This document shows, one piece after another, positions 25,949-39,123 of a DNA stretch of 64,000 nucleotides. The translations under genes and the position numbers were made by a program. Position 1 is the stretch's first letter; every line of letters starts with the position of its first letter. Under the pieces are notes generated by a model. It worked only from the letters and a program-made list of their open reading frames with translations. It did no database searches and was not told the DNA's origin. The stretch is from Tetranychus cinnabarinus (Eukaryota; Arthropoda; Arachnida; Trombidiformes; Tetranychidae): contig WHVY01000003.1 of NCBI GenBank assembly GCA_022266195.1, forward strand, positions 11,780,001 through 11,844,000, in the 5' to 3' direction.

Positions 25949-27813
25949 TTAGAAAGCATCATCCTCATCAGCTTCAGACATTTCTTTAGCATACTCCAAA
26001 TCTTGTTTTTCTCGTTCCTTTCTCTCTTCTGCAGATTCCAGGTCAGCATTGTATGACTTTGGAGGGAATCTCATCGCTTTAACTGATTGATTGTGAATAT
26101 CTAGGCAGAAAGTGATTCTTTGATGGAAAGCAGCTTGAGGCTCAGATGTACAGTAAACATCTACTGTTTCCTTTGACTGCATGTAGCCTTTCTCGTGATC
26201 AATGGTTGCCTCAATAACTCCATCTCTTATAGCTTTAGCAACTATATATTCAGCATCCTCAGGACAGTCGAGCATAAGTTTTTGAGCTACATCAGCTAAA
26301 GATATACGTGAATAGGACAGGTTAATCATTCTGACTCCAGTTTTGATGACATTGTGACGAAGACGAATAATTAAAGTGTAAGTATGGTCAGCTTCGAATT
26401 TAGGACCAAAGTTTTCCAGAACTTCATTGAATCGAGCTAAGTTACCAGTTCTCACAGCTTGTGTAAGTTGAAAGTAAGGAGCAAGAGCTCGTCGGAAGAT
26501 TTGCTGACGAAAAACGGAACGATCAGGGATCTCTCCAAGTAAAAGTTCAACAGTTATAGCTAGCTTTTGAACTGTTTGCTTGAAACCGACGGCTGTTTGT
26601 TGAGGGGATTTTCGAAGAGCTTGAACCAGATTGGAATGAGCCTCGGAGTAATCTAATTGGATTGCTTTGATTCTGCCAAGATAATATAGAAATCTTGCCC
26701 ACTCGTTGATGGAGGCCACTTCAGGAAAAACAGATTTAGAAACCAATTTTGCAGCTTGATCGTATAAGTTATAGTGAAGATAAAGACGGAGTAAGCAATT
26801 TAGATAGACAGCTTGTCCTTCATAATCATTTCTCAAAGTAGCAGTTCTCAATCTACTATGGAGTAAGCTTTTGACAAAATTAAATTTATTTGTCAGCTCA
26901 TAAACTCGACAGTGATAGAAGGTACATTTTGCTGCTAATAAATCAAGTGTTCTACGATTTTGGGAACTAATTTTTGCCATTAGAAGATCAGAGCACTTGA
27001 CAGCCTGAAAGTAAAAAACAAATGTCAATTAGAAGCACATTAAAAACAATTCATGTAATTCCAAGGTAAGATTAAATCAATAAAGCCAACTATTCAGAAG
27101 GAATTATTGATATTAATCTCGCGTTTTGGACAAAGGGAGTACCAGGGCAATTTAAACTTCTTCAATCAGAGACAGCTGAGAAAAGGCTCTCATAATTTCA
27201 ATAATCTAATCTGTTATAAAGAGGGTTGATTATACGAAATTAGTCTGCCAGAAATCTCAAATTTCCCACAGAACAGCAACAGCTGATTAACAAAAGCTCT
27301 AGTCAAGTAACTTTGTCTTAAACTGATTTTGAACGTCTAGTTAGAAACAAGATTCCTTACACTATCGAGGCTATTGGAGTCGATCAGGTGAAGAAGCAGA
27401 AGCAAATGAAAGTAAACATCGAGTTCGATTAAAAGAGGCGATTGAGCTGCTTTTCCAGTTCTTCCTTTAAAGGCGATTTGAGTAGATGAATCAACTTCCA
27501 TAGGCTCTTGTTCAATGAAGGAGAGAAGGCTATCCTTTTGTGCGCCTGATGCCGTGTAAAATCCATTTATCAATTTTCTCAAAACTCTTGAGTTGAGCTT
27601 CTTTCTTGTTGAAACCAGAGTCCGAATAACCCTTAACATAAAACGAGGCTCCTTGTTCAGGACAAATTTCTCGATACATTTAGCATGTTCTTTAATTTCT
27701 TCCAAAACCGCTAAGTCACTGCCAGCCTCAGATTCATCTTTCTCCACCGGTTCAGTTTCTACTTCAACAGGTTTTACAGATTTAGCATTCTTCTCTTTCG
27801 CTTGAACAACCAT
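25949..27813 (-). CDS. PSMD3: 26S proteasome non-ATPase regulatory subunit 3 (PSMD3 / Rpn3)
   Basis: Scaffold subunit of the 19S lid of the 26S proteasome. Two exons, 27361-27813 and 25949-27004, join in phase 0 and give 502 residues (human 534). The N-terminus is Lys/Glu-rich. Exon 2 covers the TPR-like helical repeats and PCI domain, with family words RRTLDLLAAKCTFYHCRVYE, SLLHSRLRTATLRND, SKSVFPEVASINEWARFLYY, VGFKQTVQKL, ELLLGEIPDRSVFRQ and IIRLRHNVIKTGVRMI. The PCI winged helix shows YSRISLADVAQKL and ATIDHEKGYMQSKE. The tail is acidic (EADEDDAF). The gene is divergent from CHMP4 across 554 bp. Confidence 0.97.
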
Positions 27814-28367
27814 ACTGGTTCAATAAGATGGACACAATTAAGAATATTCGTAATTAATAACAGTAGATTAATTAAATTAAATTGATGGATTGACAGAAAT
27901 TTTCACAACAATCAAAGCAAAACTAAACCTTAAACAGGATTATCACTGAGCAAAAGCAAGTGCCATCTGGAGATCATTAATGGTAAAATGGATATGGTCA
28001 TTTAGTGTATCTTCACCAGATGTCAGTCTAAGCTATAAATCTAGAAATTTTCTCGGATTCTGGTTATCAGTTTGTTAGGGCTAATTCATTAAATGAATTG
28101 TGTTTCTTAAAAATCACCATATTTTCAGTGATTGGTTCGTCAAATTCACTGCTAAATCATCAAGTTTAAACTCTAAAATTGTGTCAAGTGTTGTTTTAAA
28201 TGTTGGTGTTCGTGGCTGTTTATATTTACCGCTTTTTTGAACCTATTTAATTGAAATGTACACATAGTCATAACAACGCGATATTAATGTCATTTGTATT
28301 TGTGTTTTTATTTGGTATTCATCTATATTTCAAGTTCTTTAATTGATATTTTGTTTTACCTTTAATC
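27814..28367. promoter_or_regulatory. Probable shared divergent promoter region of PSMD3 and CHMP4
   Basis: 554 bp lie between the start codons of two divergently transcribed housekeeping genes, so both promoters and 5' UTRs must be here or in unseen upstream introns. No specific motif was identified; this is inference from layout. Confidence 0.4.
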
Positions 28368-29030
28368 ATGGCTTTTCTTGGTAAATTATTTGGTGGTGGA
28401 AAGACTGCCGAAAGACAGGAACAAAAGGTTACTACATCAGTGGCTATTCAAAAACTTCGTGACACGGAGGAGATGCTCAAGAAAAGGCAAGAACATATTG
28501 ACAATTTAATCAAAGAACAGGAAACCATCATCAGAGCTAATGGAACCAAGAATAAAAAGGTAGCTCTAGCTGCTTTAAAAAAGAAGAAACGTTTGGAGAA
28601 ACAAGCGGAAACTGTGGAAAACACACTAACTACATTGGATCTGCAAAGAGAGTCTTTGGAAAATGCACATACCAATACTGAAATCGTTAAAAATATGTCA
28701 CTTGCTGCTAAAGCATTGAAGACTGTCCATAGTAGTATGGATGTTGACAAGGTTGAGGATCTGATGGAAGACGTTCGTGAGCAACAACAGTTATCTGAGG
28801 AGATTTTGAACGTAATCACCGATCGAAGCATGTTTGGGCCAGCTGTAGATGAGGATGAACTTCTTAAGGAATTAGAAACAATGGAACAAGAAGAATTAGA
28901 CAAACAGCTGTTGGATGCTGGTAGCCTTCCAGAAGTTCCTGAAGCAGCCCTGGTCGCTTCTGGTTCCAAATCAAAAGAAAAAGAACCCGAGGAAGATGAA
29001 CTGGAGGCTTTGAAACAATGGGCAGCCTGA
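28368..29030 (+). CDS. CHMP4: ESCRT-III subunit CHMP4 (Snf7/Vps32, Shrub)
   Basis: Core filament-forming ESCRT-III subunit acting in endosomal sorting, abscission and membrane repair. The single exon encodes 220 residues (family about 220-230). It begins MAFLGKLFGGGKTAERQ and continues with the Snf7 helices IQKLRDTEEMLKKRQEHID, GTKNKKVALAALKKKKR and ENAHTNTEIVKNMSLAAKALK. The C-terminal part is acidic, with DEDELLKELE and QEELDKQLLD. It ends in an amphipathic segment, ELEALKQWAA, that matches the ALIX Bro1-binding helix of CHMP4 and tells it apart from other CHMPs. Intact. Confidence 0.97.
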   Translation: MAFLGKLFGGGKTAERQEQKVTTSVAIQKLRDTEEMLKKRQEHIDNLIKEQETIIRANGTKNKKVALAALKKKKRLEKQAETVENTLTTLDLQRESLENAHTNTEIVKNMSLAAKALKTVHSSMDVDKVEDLMEDVREQQQLSEEILNVITDRSMFGPAVDEDELLKELETMEQEELDKQLLDAGSLPEVPEAALVASGSKSKEKEPEEDELEALKQWAA

Positions 29031-30291
29031 TTACATTCCAATCGGGAGTAAGAATTATATCGAACATAAAACTAAAGCTATATGATTATAACTTACCTTG
29101 TCTTATATATTAATCTACTAAACAAGATTAAATTGGACAAAATTAAAATCGAAAGCAACAAAATTTTATTGCTGCACGATAAAATTATCCAGTTAGTTTT
29201 AAATTTTCTTCTCTTTTTTTTCTTTCATCACATATTTATTAGCATAGGATGCATGAATATGAGTAATTTCTTGGTTTTGTGGTTTCATGGTCCTTTTATC
29301 GAAAGGTTTACTGACTTATTTATGTCTGACTGAAACTTTACTCATCTGAGTAAATTCAAGAATCGCGCTGCTGTTCTGGGTAAATGTGGTAACAAATTTT
29401 GGCCATACTTAGCCTGTTTTGGTCGGATTTCTCAATTTTTTCAATCTATCTAAATTCAAAGAAAGAAACCAATGTTACCTATGAGCACTGATGTTCAGCA
29501 TTAGCTTTTTTTAAACTTGTTACTGTAAGTTACCATAAAAGGAGATTATGAGGAATAGACATAAAAACGATTCTGTGAATAACTGAAAGTCCATTTTCAG
29601 TTGGAAATATTGCAATTTGATTGATAATATGATGGCTCTGCGATTGAATTTATTTATCGATCTCAAAAAGGAAGGAAAACTATGCTCAGTGATGAAGATA
29701 AACATTCAACAATATTCAGATAAACTACCTATTAATACTAGACGAATATTGACCTTTTAAGTTCATCATAGCGTGCGAATTAATTAAGGTACGAGCCAAG
29801 TACCATAAACTGTCATCAACCACAAGTAAACTAACATACTGAAATTACTCATTAATAATACACCCTTTATGAGTTTATTAATAAATTTGATGAATTTGTA
29901 AATATGTGATAAAGAAATTACTACAAAGAAGAGAAACTAATAAACAAATCAAATTTCCAATCGTGTAGCAATAATATTTTTGGGTTATTTTCGATTTTGT
30001 GTTTATTTAATTTTGTACAATATTTTAGAAATGAGATAATGTTAGTTAAATCATATCAGATTTATTTAATATTCGATAAATTCTGGATAATTGACGTCCT
30101 CCATCAGACCTTTAACTTTTCAGCATCCATACTACTGTGTGAGCCTTTTGATGCTTTAACATCTATTAGCATATTATAAGTGACTTCAATATTAACATTT
30201 TTGGTTCCATTGGCTTTGTTTTGGTCTCTGGTTCGATGATTAGACTGTTATGAAGGTTAAAGATGCGTAACAACTTTTCTTGTCTTTTCAG
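29031..30291. other. Region between CHMP4 and the membrin exon; no 5' membrin exons found
   Basis: AT-rich sequence with only short chance frames. I searched the plus strand for exons encoding the N-terminal Habc helices of membrin, to complete the exon at 30292, and found none convincing. It should also hold the CHMP4 3' UTR. Confidence 0.4.
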
Positions 30292-30598
30292 GACTGTGAA
30301 AGCTGAGACAGCGATTGATTTTGAAAGTCAAGAACATGCCAAATTAATTGATTTTCACAGTCAGGTGGATGAAATGTTAGCAGTTGGTACCGCAACCATG
30401 GGTAAATTACGTGATCAGCGAGATACCTTTTCAAGAATTAAATCCAGTTTGAGTGAGATTGCTAATCAGCTTGGTATGTCAAACACTGTAATGAGATTGA
30501 TTGAGAAACGAAGTGCTATGGACAATCTAATTTTATATGGTTTAATGATTATTTTCATTATTTTTATGATAATAGTGTACATATACTTTGTGAGATGA
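30292..30598 (+). CDS. Membrin / GOSR2-like Golgi SNARE, C-terminal exon only
   Basis: This exon encodes the SNARE motif and membrane anchor of a Qb-SNARE of the ER-Golgi pathway. The acceptor TTTTCAG precedes 30292; the exon begins in a split codon and reads TVKAETAIDFESQ, a heptad region with KLRDQRDTFSRIKSSL, the membrin-type signature LGMSNTVMRLIEKRS, and one C-terminal span before the stop at 30596-30598. Membrin is about 210 residues and this exon supplies about 102. The matching N-terminal exons were not found upstream. The frame is also open back to an ATG at 30263 through the acceptor, so a short protein could start there. It could be a real gene with diverged upstream exons or a truncated copy. 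Confidence 0.65.
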
Positions 30599-30692
30599 GT
30601 AAAAAAAGATGAAATCAAAAATACAATAATAATTAAAGGTACTTTTACAATTTTACAATTGATCATTCTCTATCTTGGTTGATAAAAAATGA

Positions 30693-31567
30693 TTAACAAG
30701 GAGCCGCGCCTGAAAAACGAGAAAGTAAAATACTAATTAGTAAAACTATGTCAATATTCACTGATTATTAATCAACTTACCGATTATTCCATCTATACAC
30801 CTAATTAAGTTTATATTTTGATGGTTGACAAGATCCAAATGTACCGAAGGAAGTGATTTACTTGCACAAATGTTAGTCCTAATTGGATTTAAATGATTAT
30901 TACTTTTTATACAAGAAATTAGACATTTTCCTTGACCATGATCTATCATTGGAATAAACAAAGATAACAATAAAAGGGTTAAAGGGGATACAATACATAA
31001 ATATCTCACAGCAATTATACAAATTGAAGTTTACACATCTAGATAGCACAAAGTTTTTGACACAAAGCACCACAAAGTTGAATGTTTGTTTGAAAGAAGA
31101 GTGTTTTTGATCAACTTACCGGTTATTTTTCCATGGTCTCTTTCACAAGAAGAGTGTTGGAAACGATCTCCAAAAAAGAAGATGAAAGCCAAAGATGGCG
31201 ATAATGACAATGGCTTAAGCACAAGGACATTATGATATTCAGGGCCAATAAAAGATTGTCCATTTGTTAACACAGATAGTCCAGATTTGGTTTCAGATTT
31301 GGCCCAGTAAATATTAATTTTAGATGGTGCTGTTGATGAGATTGTTTTACAGATATCCGAATCTATTCCCAATGTGGTGCACGTTGATGGTAAAAGGGAA
31401 AAGGCTGTATTAGCTAAAGATGCAACATAAAACGATTCAGCATTTTTGTTTGAAGAATAAGGTAAATCATCAAATTGTATTGATGATTTTGTTGGTATCA
31501 CTGCAGCATCACAATGAAATAAAATGGAATAAAATAGAATGAAAAATCTAGACAAAATATTCACCAT
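30693..31567 (-). CDS. Cysteine-rich secreted protein, unrecognised family
   Basis: Three exons join in phase: 31120-31567, 30781-30942 and a 17-nt terminal exon at 30693-30709, predicting 208 residues ending in Cys. Residues 1-21 form a hydrophobic signal peptide ending near C-D-A. The mature chain has eight cysteines at about 63, 73, 141, 156, 160, 175, 198 and 208, an even number that suits disulfide pairing outside the cell. No transmembrane span or familiar domain was recognised. The donors of exons 1 and 2 share the context CGGTAAGTTGAT, hinting at a duplicated exon border. It is tail to tail with the membrin exon, with 94 bp between their stops. A signal-like ATG inside the intron (frame from 31009) could give a shorter alternative start. 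Exon structure is inferred from splice signals only. Confidence 0.6.
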
Positions 31568-32727
31568 TGTCTAAGAAGTTGTTACAACTGAAGTTATAAG
31601 GGACAAGTGTTTGGGACGAGGTTGACTTTGACTTTGACTTTAGAAATTTAGAAAAGGCAGAAAGAGTTAGGCTGTAAATTGTCGTCGGGTACAATTACAG
31701 AGAAAGTAACAAGACGAAGACGACAGAAAGAAGAAGATGATGAAGGAGAAGATGATGAAGGAGAAGATGAAAGACTGAGTGAAAACTTTTGTGAGAGTGA
31801 GAACTAGGAGGGAGGATGAAAAGAAAAAGATGAAACAGAGGAAAGTAAAATTAAGGAGGAGGAGGTGGAGAGTTAAGAATAAGCAAAAGTATAAACTTAA
31901 AATGCCGCAGATGAAAAGTCGGCTTTTTTCTTTTAACTTTTTGGCAACATCTTCAACATTGATATGGACGGTAATTGCCGGTTTCACCAATCTTTTAAGC
32001 TTTAGAGCAAACAAAAACTAGTTGAAGGGTAAAGTGGAAATCGAAACATTCTCAGGAACTGAATTAAATTTTAACAAATTAGATTCTCTTGGTTCACTTC
32101 AATTCTGTTCAATTCTCAATTTTATTCACTGGAATATCTTTAGGCCAGGATTGGATAAAGTCAAGTAAACAAGTTTCATTCATTTTTTTAGTGGTTTCCT
32201 TGTAATTTTAACCCCTTCTCTTTCCTAGTAGTTGAACTCAAAGTCATAAAAAGATTAAAAGATTGGTGAAACAGGTAGAACCTGCGAATTGTGACCAGTA
32301 ATTGAGCTCGGAAAGTGTAAAATGAAATGCGCTTCCATCTTTGTTCTTAGATAAATATAACTTTACTAGGGACCGGGAAAATTGAAGGTGACAATCAGTG
32401 TGGATTGTAAGGAATATAATTATATATGTATAATTTTTGCGGGTTAATATAATTAAGGTAATTAAGGTTAATTACAATATCAATACAGGTTTTTAGAGGG
32501 AAAACAGTTGAATAATTTTTGATAAAAAACTGATTGTTTCATTTTTTTCCAAAGTTAAAATTGTCTTCATTTTTAACAACAAATGAAACAATTTTCTTCT
32601 CTTCTCTTTTTTTTTAAACTCTATTTAATTCATAAATACATGAAAAACAGTTCTATCTTAAGAGAAATATCGATGTTTTTTGCGGTTTTTTGCTTCCTCA
32701 AAATATATGATCACTTGTGCCATTTGT
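31568..32727. other. Intergenic region, polypurine-rich
   Basis: Contains GA-rich tracts with a short tandem repeat of period 15 near 31732-31770. No convincing coding exon; a minus-strand frame at 31667-32014 becomes a Phe/Ser/Leu-rich translation of the polypurine tract. Confidence 0.4.
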
Positions 32728-35700
32728 TTAACAAACATGTAATTTAACATAATTAGCTGGATAGAGTCCAACTCGTCCATCTTTACGTCCTTTACACCAA
32801 CCTTGTTCGTCTTCATCTTCTAGTTTTTCGAATACATCACCTAAAAGGAGATTAGAAGAGATTTAAATAAAAATCAAAATTAGCATTTCCGAGAAAAAAA
32901 GCTTATAAAGGAATAGAAGTGATTTAAATGGAATCGTTAAATCAATTAGCGACAATTCATCATCAATTGACTATCATAAAATAATAAATAAGCTTTACAA
33001 TTGGTGAATACTAGGAAAGTGACAGTTGACAATTGTATTAATTCAAGACATTTAGTTGGCTTATTTGCATTTAAATTTAAATGAAACAATATCCAATGAC
33101 AAGTAAAGCTAAACAGACAAATATAATTCTTGTTATCACAGGGTTTCCAGTCAGAAAGAGACACTTTCCAGCCACATTTTAACATTGTCCAAATTAACTG
33201 GAACACTTTTTAGACAACATTTGTTAAGCTCATTTTCAATTTGTTCAACATTTTTCATTTCCATTTTAACAGAGTCCAACTGCGATCAAACATAACAAAG
33301 TGCTCATAATCAAAATTATTATAATATTTGTATTGAGCTACGAAGAGGGTAATTAAATATCAATCAATCTGCACTTTGAGCTTTTGCTCTGTTATGTTTA
33401 GAGATAATTTAATTTATGATCATGATTTTTACAATCTTGTCCGGATATTTCCGATATTCAGAGGTCAATTTGCCCTACGTTCCTAACTTTGAACCTTTTA
33501 AATTATGCTTTAGATGCTTCAAAATTTTCAAATTGGATTAAGAAATGGAGAGTAACAAAAGTAAATACGACTTGCTAGCGACAACCCCATAAGCCGCAGC
33601 AATATGAACCTTAATATTAATTCGATTCTTTGGTTATATGTATTTAAGTTTGTTTCATCTTGGCTGGACTTTGCTATAATAGAACTAAAAAGTGTTTCTT
33701 TCTGGCTGACACCCCTGAAATAAAACAGATAATGTCAGAAGAATTGAATTTCATCTATGTGATACAGCAATTGCCAACTAAGTTCTGAAATGCTTATAAT
33801 ACTATAAATGTTATAAATGTTATAAATACAAATTACAAAAAATCAATAACAATTTTTTTTCTCTGCAGCTTCTGATCAAGTTTCATATCAATTAAAGTAA
33901 CCCAAATTTGAGAAGTCACCGAGAGCTAAATCATTCATTAAAATCGACCCAAACGCTGAGATTAATAAAATCCAGGAGTAGTTTGCTGCTATAACCTTAA
34001 TTTCCCTGCTCAACCAGCTACGTCTAAATTGTTTCAAAACAAATATGAAATATTTGATAAAAAATGAAACAAATGCATTGAACTTCAATTCCTTCGACTG
34101 TATCTGAATTATCCTGATATTAATACCTTGTTTGAAAGATAATTCATCAGCTTCAGCTCCTTCATAATCATATAAGGCTTTAACAGGTACTCCAGGCTCT
34201 CCGTTGTCTACCAAGACATCATTTGAATAATCATCCCATTCTTCACGTTCATCATCGAATGGGTTGTTTTCCGTTTTCCCGTTTCTGTTCAGACAAGAAA
34301 GTAGATAAAACAAACATTAATATCATCATATAACCTTGATTGTGAATAATAATAGAAGACAGTTAACAGTAAATAAATAACAAAATGGGTAAAATGGGTA
34401 ATGAGAAAACACCCAAAAGCAGTTTCAATATTACAGTTTCTTCTCACTTGAAAGGCTATTTTATCAGAATCAGTCATTTCAACTGTGCTTCCAATAACCT
34501 GGTAATCAATTAAAAACGCAATCAATATAATTAGTGCAATGCTAATCTATCAATTTAATCGATCATAAACAATACAGAAAGGTAAAGATGAAGATTAGTT
34601 AAAAGTAAATTTGGTTGTCAATATGAAGACTAATCTGGAAAGCAATCATGAGTACAATTAAATAATTAGTTATGATGTTTGCTGAAAAAGACTAAAAATT
34701 GGACTAAGTTAATGATTAACAGTTTTAAGATACGGTGTTCGCAAATAGCGGATAATTAGATTGATTTTGGTAATCAAAAAGTAAATTATTCTGAGCTATT
34801 TAAAGATTTTATAATAAAAAAAACTAAGCATTTAAATGCTGTCTGAAACCAGATTGGTGGCAAAAAAATAAAGGTCATTAAAAGGTTTCAAGTACTGGTC
34901 AAATTCATGATTATCTATTTATTTGTGAACTCAATTAGATATTGGATTCTGTGAATGCAGCAAATTTTTTACAAATCAAGTTTGTTATCATTATTGCTAT
35001 TATTACTATGATGCTAAATACACTACTGATATAGCAACCGACGCTTTAACCTGAATCATAAAATTAAATTTGAAAAGGTAAACAATTGAGAATTGTAAGC
35101 TGAAAAAGTGCAGTTAGCTTGTCGTTAAATTGTGCTAAGCAGATTGACCAACACGCAATGAATATAATATCTAATGTTGGACATAAGAATCATTTTTTTA
35201 CCAGTCAACTATTAGAGGGATGATAATTTATAATCGTCACCAAGTTACCATTTAAATCAGTTTATGACACTGGCCTGAAACGTGATAATCTTAAGAAAAA
35301 ATTACAAATAATTCAACAGGTCGTTACTATTATAAGCAGATTGATTTGATAGCTTAATAAACATTAAAATCAATCAAGAGGTAGAAACAAGAAAAAAGTT
35401 GAGTTTGAAATATTGCATTATAACTCTCCTATGGTATGACTTACTGACGTGATACTTTTACGATTGACTGATACATACTAAATTGTCATTAACTGTCAAA
35501 AATAGTTTACTGCAATATAAATTTTAACCCATTTTAAGTACTTACGAGTTTATATGAGAATCTATTTCGGTATCATCGTTATGTATGCTTTTTGCCTTGT
35601 TGTTTATCTCATTTTGATTGTTATGATCTGCCACTTCGTTGTTACCGTTTGTTAAATTATTGTGTTCAACATTTGAATCTCCTTTTGATTTCTTTTCCTT

Positions 35701-38700
35701 GTTATTTGCAGATAAGTTGGATGCATATTCCTATGAAGTGAAGAGATTAAATTATTAAATTGAACAATCAGTTGAACTTCAAATGTGGTTGTTAATCGGG
35801 ATTTTAAGCCAGCATGGTTATGTTTCAAAGCAACAAAAGCGTGAATTTGGTGATATAATTGAGGATTACATTTCAAGCCTACTGACAACAATAATCGTGT
35901 TATTGATATTGATAATGAATAGTGAAGACAGCAAATGTATGTCAACTCGAAATTTAAGGTTATGAATCTGGGCTGAAGAAAAATATATTTCAACTTTCGC
36001 TTTGAATAATGATAATGATAAATCAACGCATTTTTTTCTCACAGAGTAAAAAATGAAGACAATCCACATTCTTTGTGTTTAAAAATGAAACATAACCATT
36101 ATTATAAAGGGTAGTCATTGTGGATTGAAAACACTGAGAGTAGCAATTGAGAGTTGCCTGTAATTAGATCAAACTTTCTTTTGCTTGTTAAAGGTTAATG
36201 AAAGGGTTTCAGGTTAAATATTGTTGAACTATTGATATTACATGTAAAGGTGATGAAGAAGTAATTAGGAATGATGAAAATGAAAATGATATTGTGGAAA
36301 CATGCAAACTGATGCTGAAAAATACCTCATGGGAGAGTATTTTTGATTGAAAACACCATTTTAACCCAAAAAATAGGAGTGAAAAAGTTACAAATGTTAG
36401 GAAACATTACAAGGTTGGAATGAAAAGTGAAAATGAAAAAGAGGAAAATACAAAATTAGACATTATAACATAATTTGGACAATTATGTACAAAAAAGGTA
36501 TTCTCTACTGATGATTCTAATTGTTATAAGTGGAAACTATTAACACTATTAATAGAGACAATTAGTTAATAGGATGACAGTTAATGAAGAGCAATTAGAA
36601 GTAATTTAAATGCTGCTGGCTAAGTTGTAAGGTTATTAACTTGAGTTGAAAACAATTGCAAATCAATGGACAAGTTCAAAAAAATGAGATTGACTGCCGT
36701 TGTAAAAATTTGGCAACTGTTTTCAACTGGGACAGTGAATCGTTAAGGTTAAGTAATATGAAATGTTAATTAAAGTAAAATAGAATGAGAAATTTACAGG
36801 CAATTCCTCGTTGAATTTGTGTTGATTTACAAGAGTAATACCAGTCTCGGCGATTGGATTTTTTTTGCTCGGTTTACCAATAATATCTCGAAACTCTTCA
36901 CAATATTCCTGGAAAGCGGTAAATAATGACCAAGGAAGAGAAGAGTTGATTTCGGATGAGAAATTAGTAAATTAAAAATTTAAGTTAACATTGTTGTGTT
37001 GAATTAATTTTGATTGAAAAAGATTAAGTGAAAACAGAGAACTCATGATTCAACACAGACCATGCAGATGGACTGAGAATTGAAGGACATCGAAAACGAT
37101 GATGATTATGATGAAGGGGATGTTTATCTGTTTGTTTTCGTACGCAATAATGAAGCAATTAAAAATAATCTCAATTTTATCAAAAGTAACCATACAAGGA
37201 GATGATGTACTTTCTTGATGATTAAACATGCAAACACGCTTGAGTTTTAATTTTTTTTTGCTACAAACTATTCATATAAATTGAAAGATAATGTTGAGGT
37301 AACAAGTTATAGTAATGGTAATAATGAAATAGAGAGAAACACTCACACATTAAAACAATATATGAACAAAAGGTATACCTCAATAAGCAACAAAAACACA
37401 CACGCAAACGATGTTTACTTCTGAAAGGTAAGATAAATGGAATAATGGTGAAAAATAAGAGCAAAAATGAAAGTTATCGAAGAAGGGAAAGTGTGTTAAT
37501 TGTGGGATTCTAAGCTGTAGTTAATTCTTGGTCAGTAGTAGAAGTAGTTGTTCGGAACAACTAGGGATAAATGAAGAAGAAGAGGCTGAAATATCAAACC
37601 TACACAATATATATTTTATCAAGAAAGAGATATGATTAAATGTCATGATGGTGAAGATGGAAATGTAGGTAAATCATCATGTAATGATAATGTTGCGAAG
37701 GTAAGAGTAAAAGCTTTTAAGATATGATTTAAACAGAAAAAAAATGTAAAAGTTCAAGGACTAAAAGCAAATGCTGTTTAAAAAAAATCAACCCATTTGT
37801 GAGTGAAAAAAAACTCAACGGAATTGACGGGGAGATTATAATCTAACTATGAACAATCAGAGGAAGGAATGAAAAAAACAAGGGGAAGGAACAATTGATG
37901 CGTAAAAATTAAATGCGAAAAGGACACTTATTGTCGAAGCTTTTTTATCTTCTTCAATACTATCATTAAACAATGTACGAAGCAAACAAAAAATACAATA
38001 GCTAAAATTAAGATTTCGTGTCTCACCTCGAATATTGGCCAATTCATGGCCATACCAACACCGTTATTATTTGACCATAATCTGAGGTCTTTACAGGCAT
38101 CGGCGTTTTGTATTGTGTGTCTATATTCTTCATAAATTAAAGGTAATTCAGGATTGGCGGAAATATTAAGGCAGTCATGGATTGCGAAAAGCATTTTTTT
38201 AAAAAATTCAAGACGTTTATGTTCAAATTCCTGGCACTTATCAAATACAACGGTCATATCTTCGATATACTTTGCATTGTATTCATTGATTTCTTTAAGA
38301 GCTTGTTCATATTTTTCCTTTGTCTTTTGAACTTCGTCTTTACACTTTATCACACGATCCTGAAGTTTCTTAACCTGTAAAATGGACAAGAAAAGATTAT
38401 AATATCATAGAACTGGGGTATTTTAAAAGGTTGAAAAATTATGGTTATGTTAAGGTGATGAGAGGTGACTACTGTATTTGAATTGGGCGAATGCTCACCT
38501 GGTCAGGAGACAAAGAAGAATCACCGGAGGCATTGCGTTCTAAGTTTACAGCTGATCTTTCATTTTTACAGGCTGAGTGGTAATCTATTTTGGCTTTATT
38601 GACTTTTTCGAAATGTTTAGCCCATGTTTTTTGAGCCTGTGAAATAGTTGAATAATGAGAAAAAATAAGATTAATATTTGAAATCAACCTGAAATCAAAG

Positions 38701-39123
38701 ATAAATTACTTTTTTAAAGGCATCATCAAAATCTTTCTTTTCCTTTAGATGCATCATTGATTTATGGTAATTGTCCTTCTGCCATTGTTTAATTTGAGGT
38801 ACAACATCATCAAATAATTTGTCCTTAATTTGTAAATGAATATTACATCGTCTCTCTGCTTCAGAATTTACAGCTTTCCAGGCTGCCTCCATGGTACCAT
38901 ATTCTGGACCTTTCTCAATTTGTTCATTCCATTTTTTGGCCCATCCTCGTAATGATTTACCATAATTTTTCTCTATTTCACTTCTTTCACTAATTAATTG
39001 TATTAAATCATTACAGAGCTTGAAACCATCCTCTGTTCGCTTTGTTGTCCTTTTGTAGTTCCCTGGCTCCCAGAAACTATCACTACTAGGAACCAGCATA
39101 GCTTCATCACTATGTTGAGACAT
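32728..39123 (-). CDS. Synd: Syndapin/PACSIN, copy A
   Basis: F-BAR/SH3 protein that bends membranes and links endocytosis to dynamin and actin. Seven exons join in phase: 38710-39123, 38499-38636, 38027-38374, 36798-36908, 35546-35730, 34127-34284 and 32728-32840, giving 488 residues. The F-BAR domain fills residues 1-300 (VPSSDSFWEPGNYKRT, RGWAKKWNEQIEKGPEYGT, QIKQWQKDNYHKSMM, then MAMNWPIFE). A 37-residue exon (EYCEEFRDIIG... to GITLVNQHKFNEELP) and an Asn/Lys-rich linker follow. An NPF motif in NNPFDDE would bind EHD proteins. The SH3 domain runs from VKALYDYEGAEADELSF to LYPANYVKL. Paralogue of the gene at 56251-59059, with five identical exon-length classes around a variable linker exon. 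Intact; start equals the copy B start. Confidence 0.95.

Noticed and set aside
28448..29041. 197-codon minus-strand frame opposite CHMP4
   Set aside because: Antisense shadow of the CHMP4 coding exon; Ser-rich translation reflects Glu/Asp codons on the other strand.
31667..32014. Minus-strand frame beginning MFALKLKRLVKPAITVH
   Set aside because: The first 35 residues look plausible, but the rest translates a polypurine tract and no donor joins it to another exon.
34450..34500. Possible 51-nt exon (VIGSTVEMTDSDKIAFQ) between syndapin A exons 5 and 6
   Set aside because: It has good splice borders, but inserted in the phase left by exon 5 it reads into a stop, and copy B has no counterpart.
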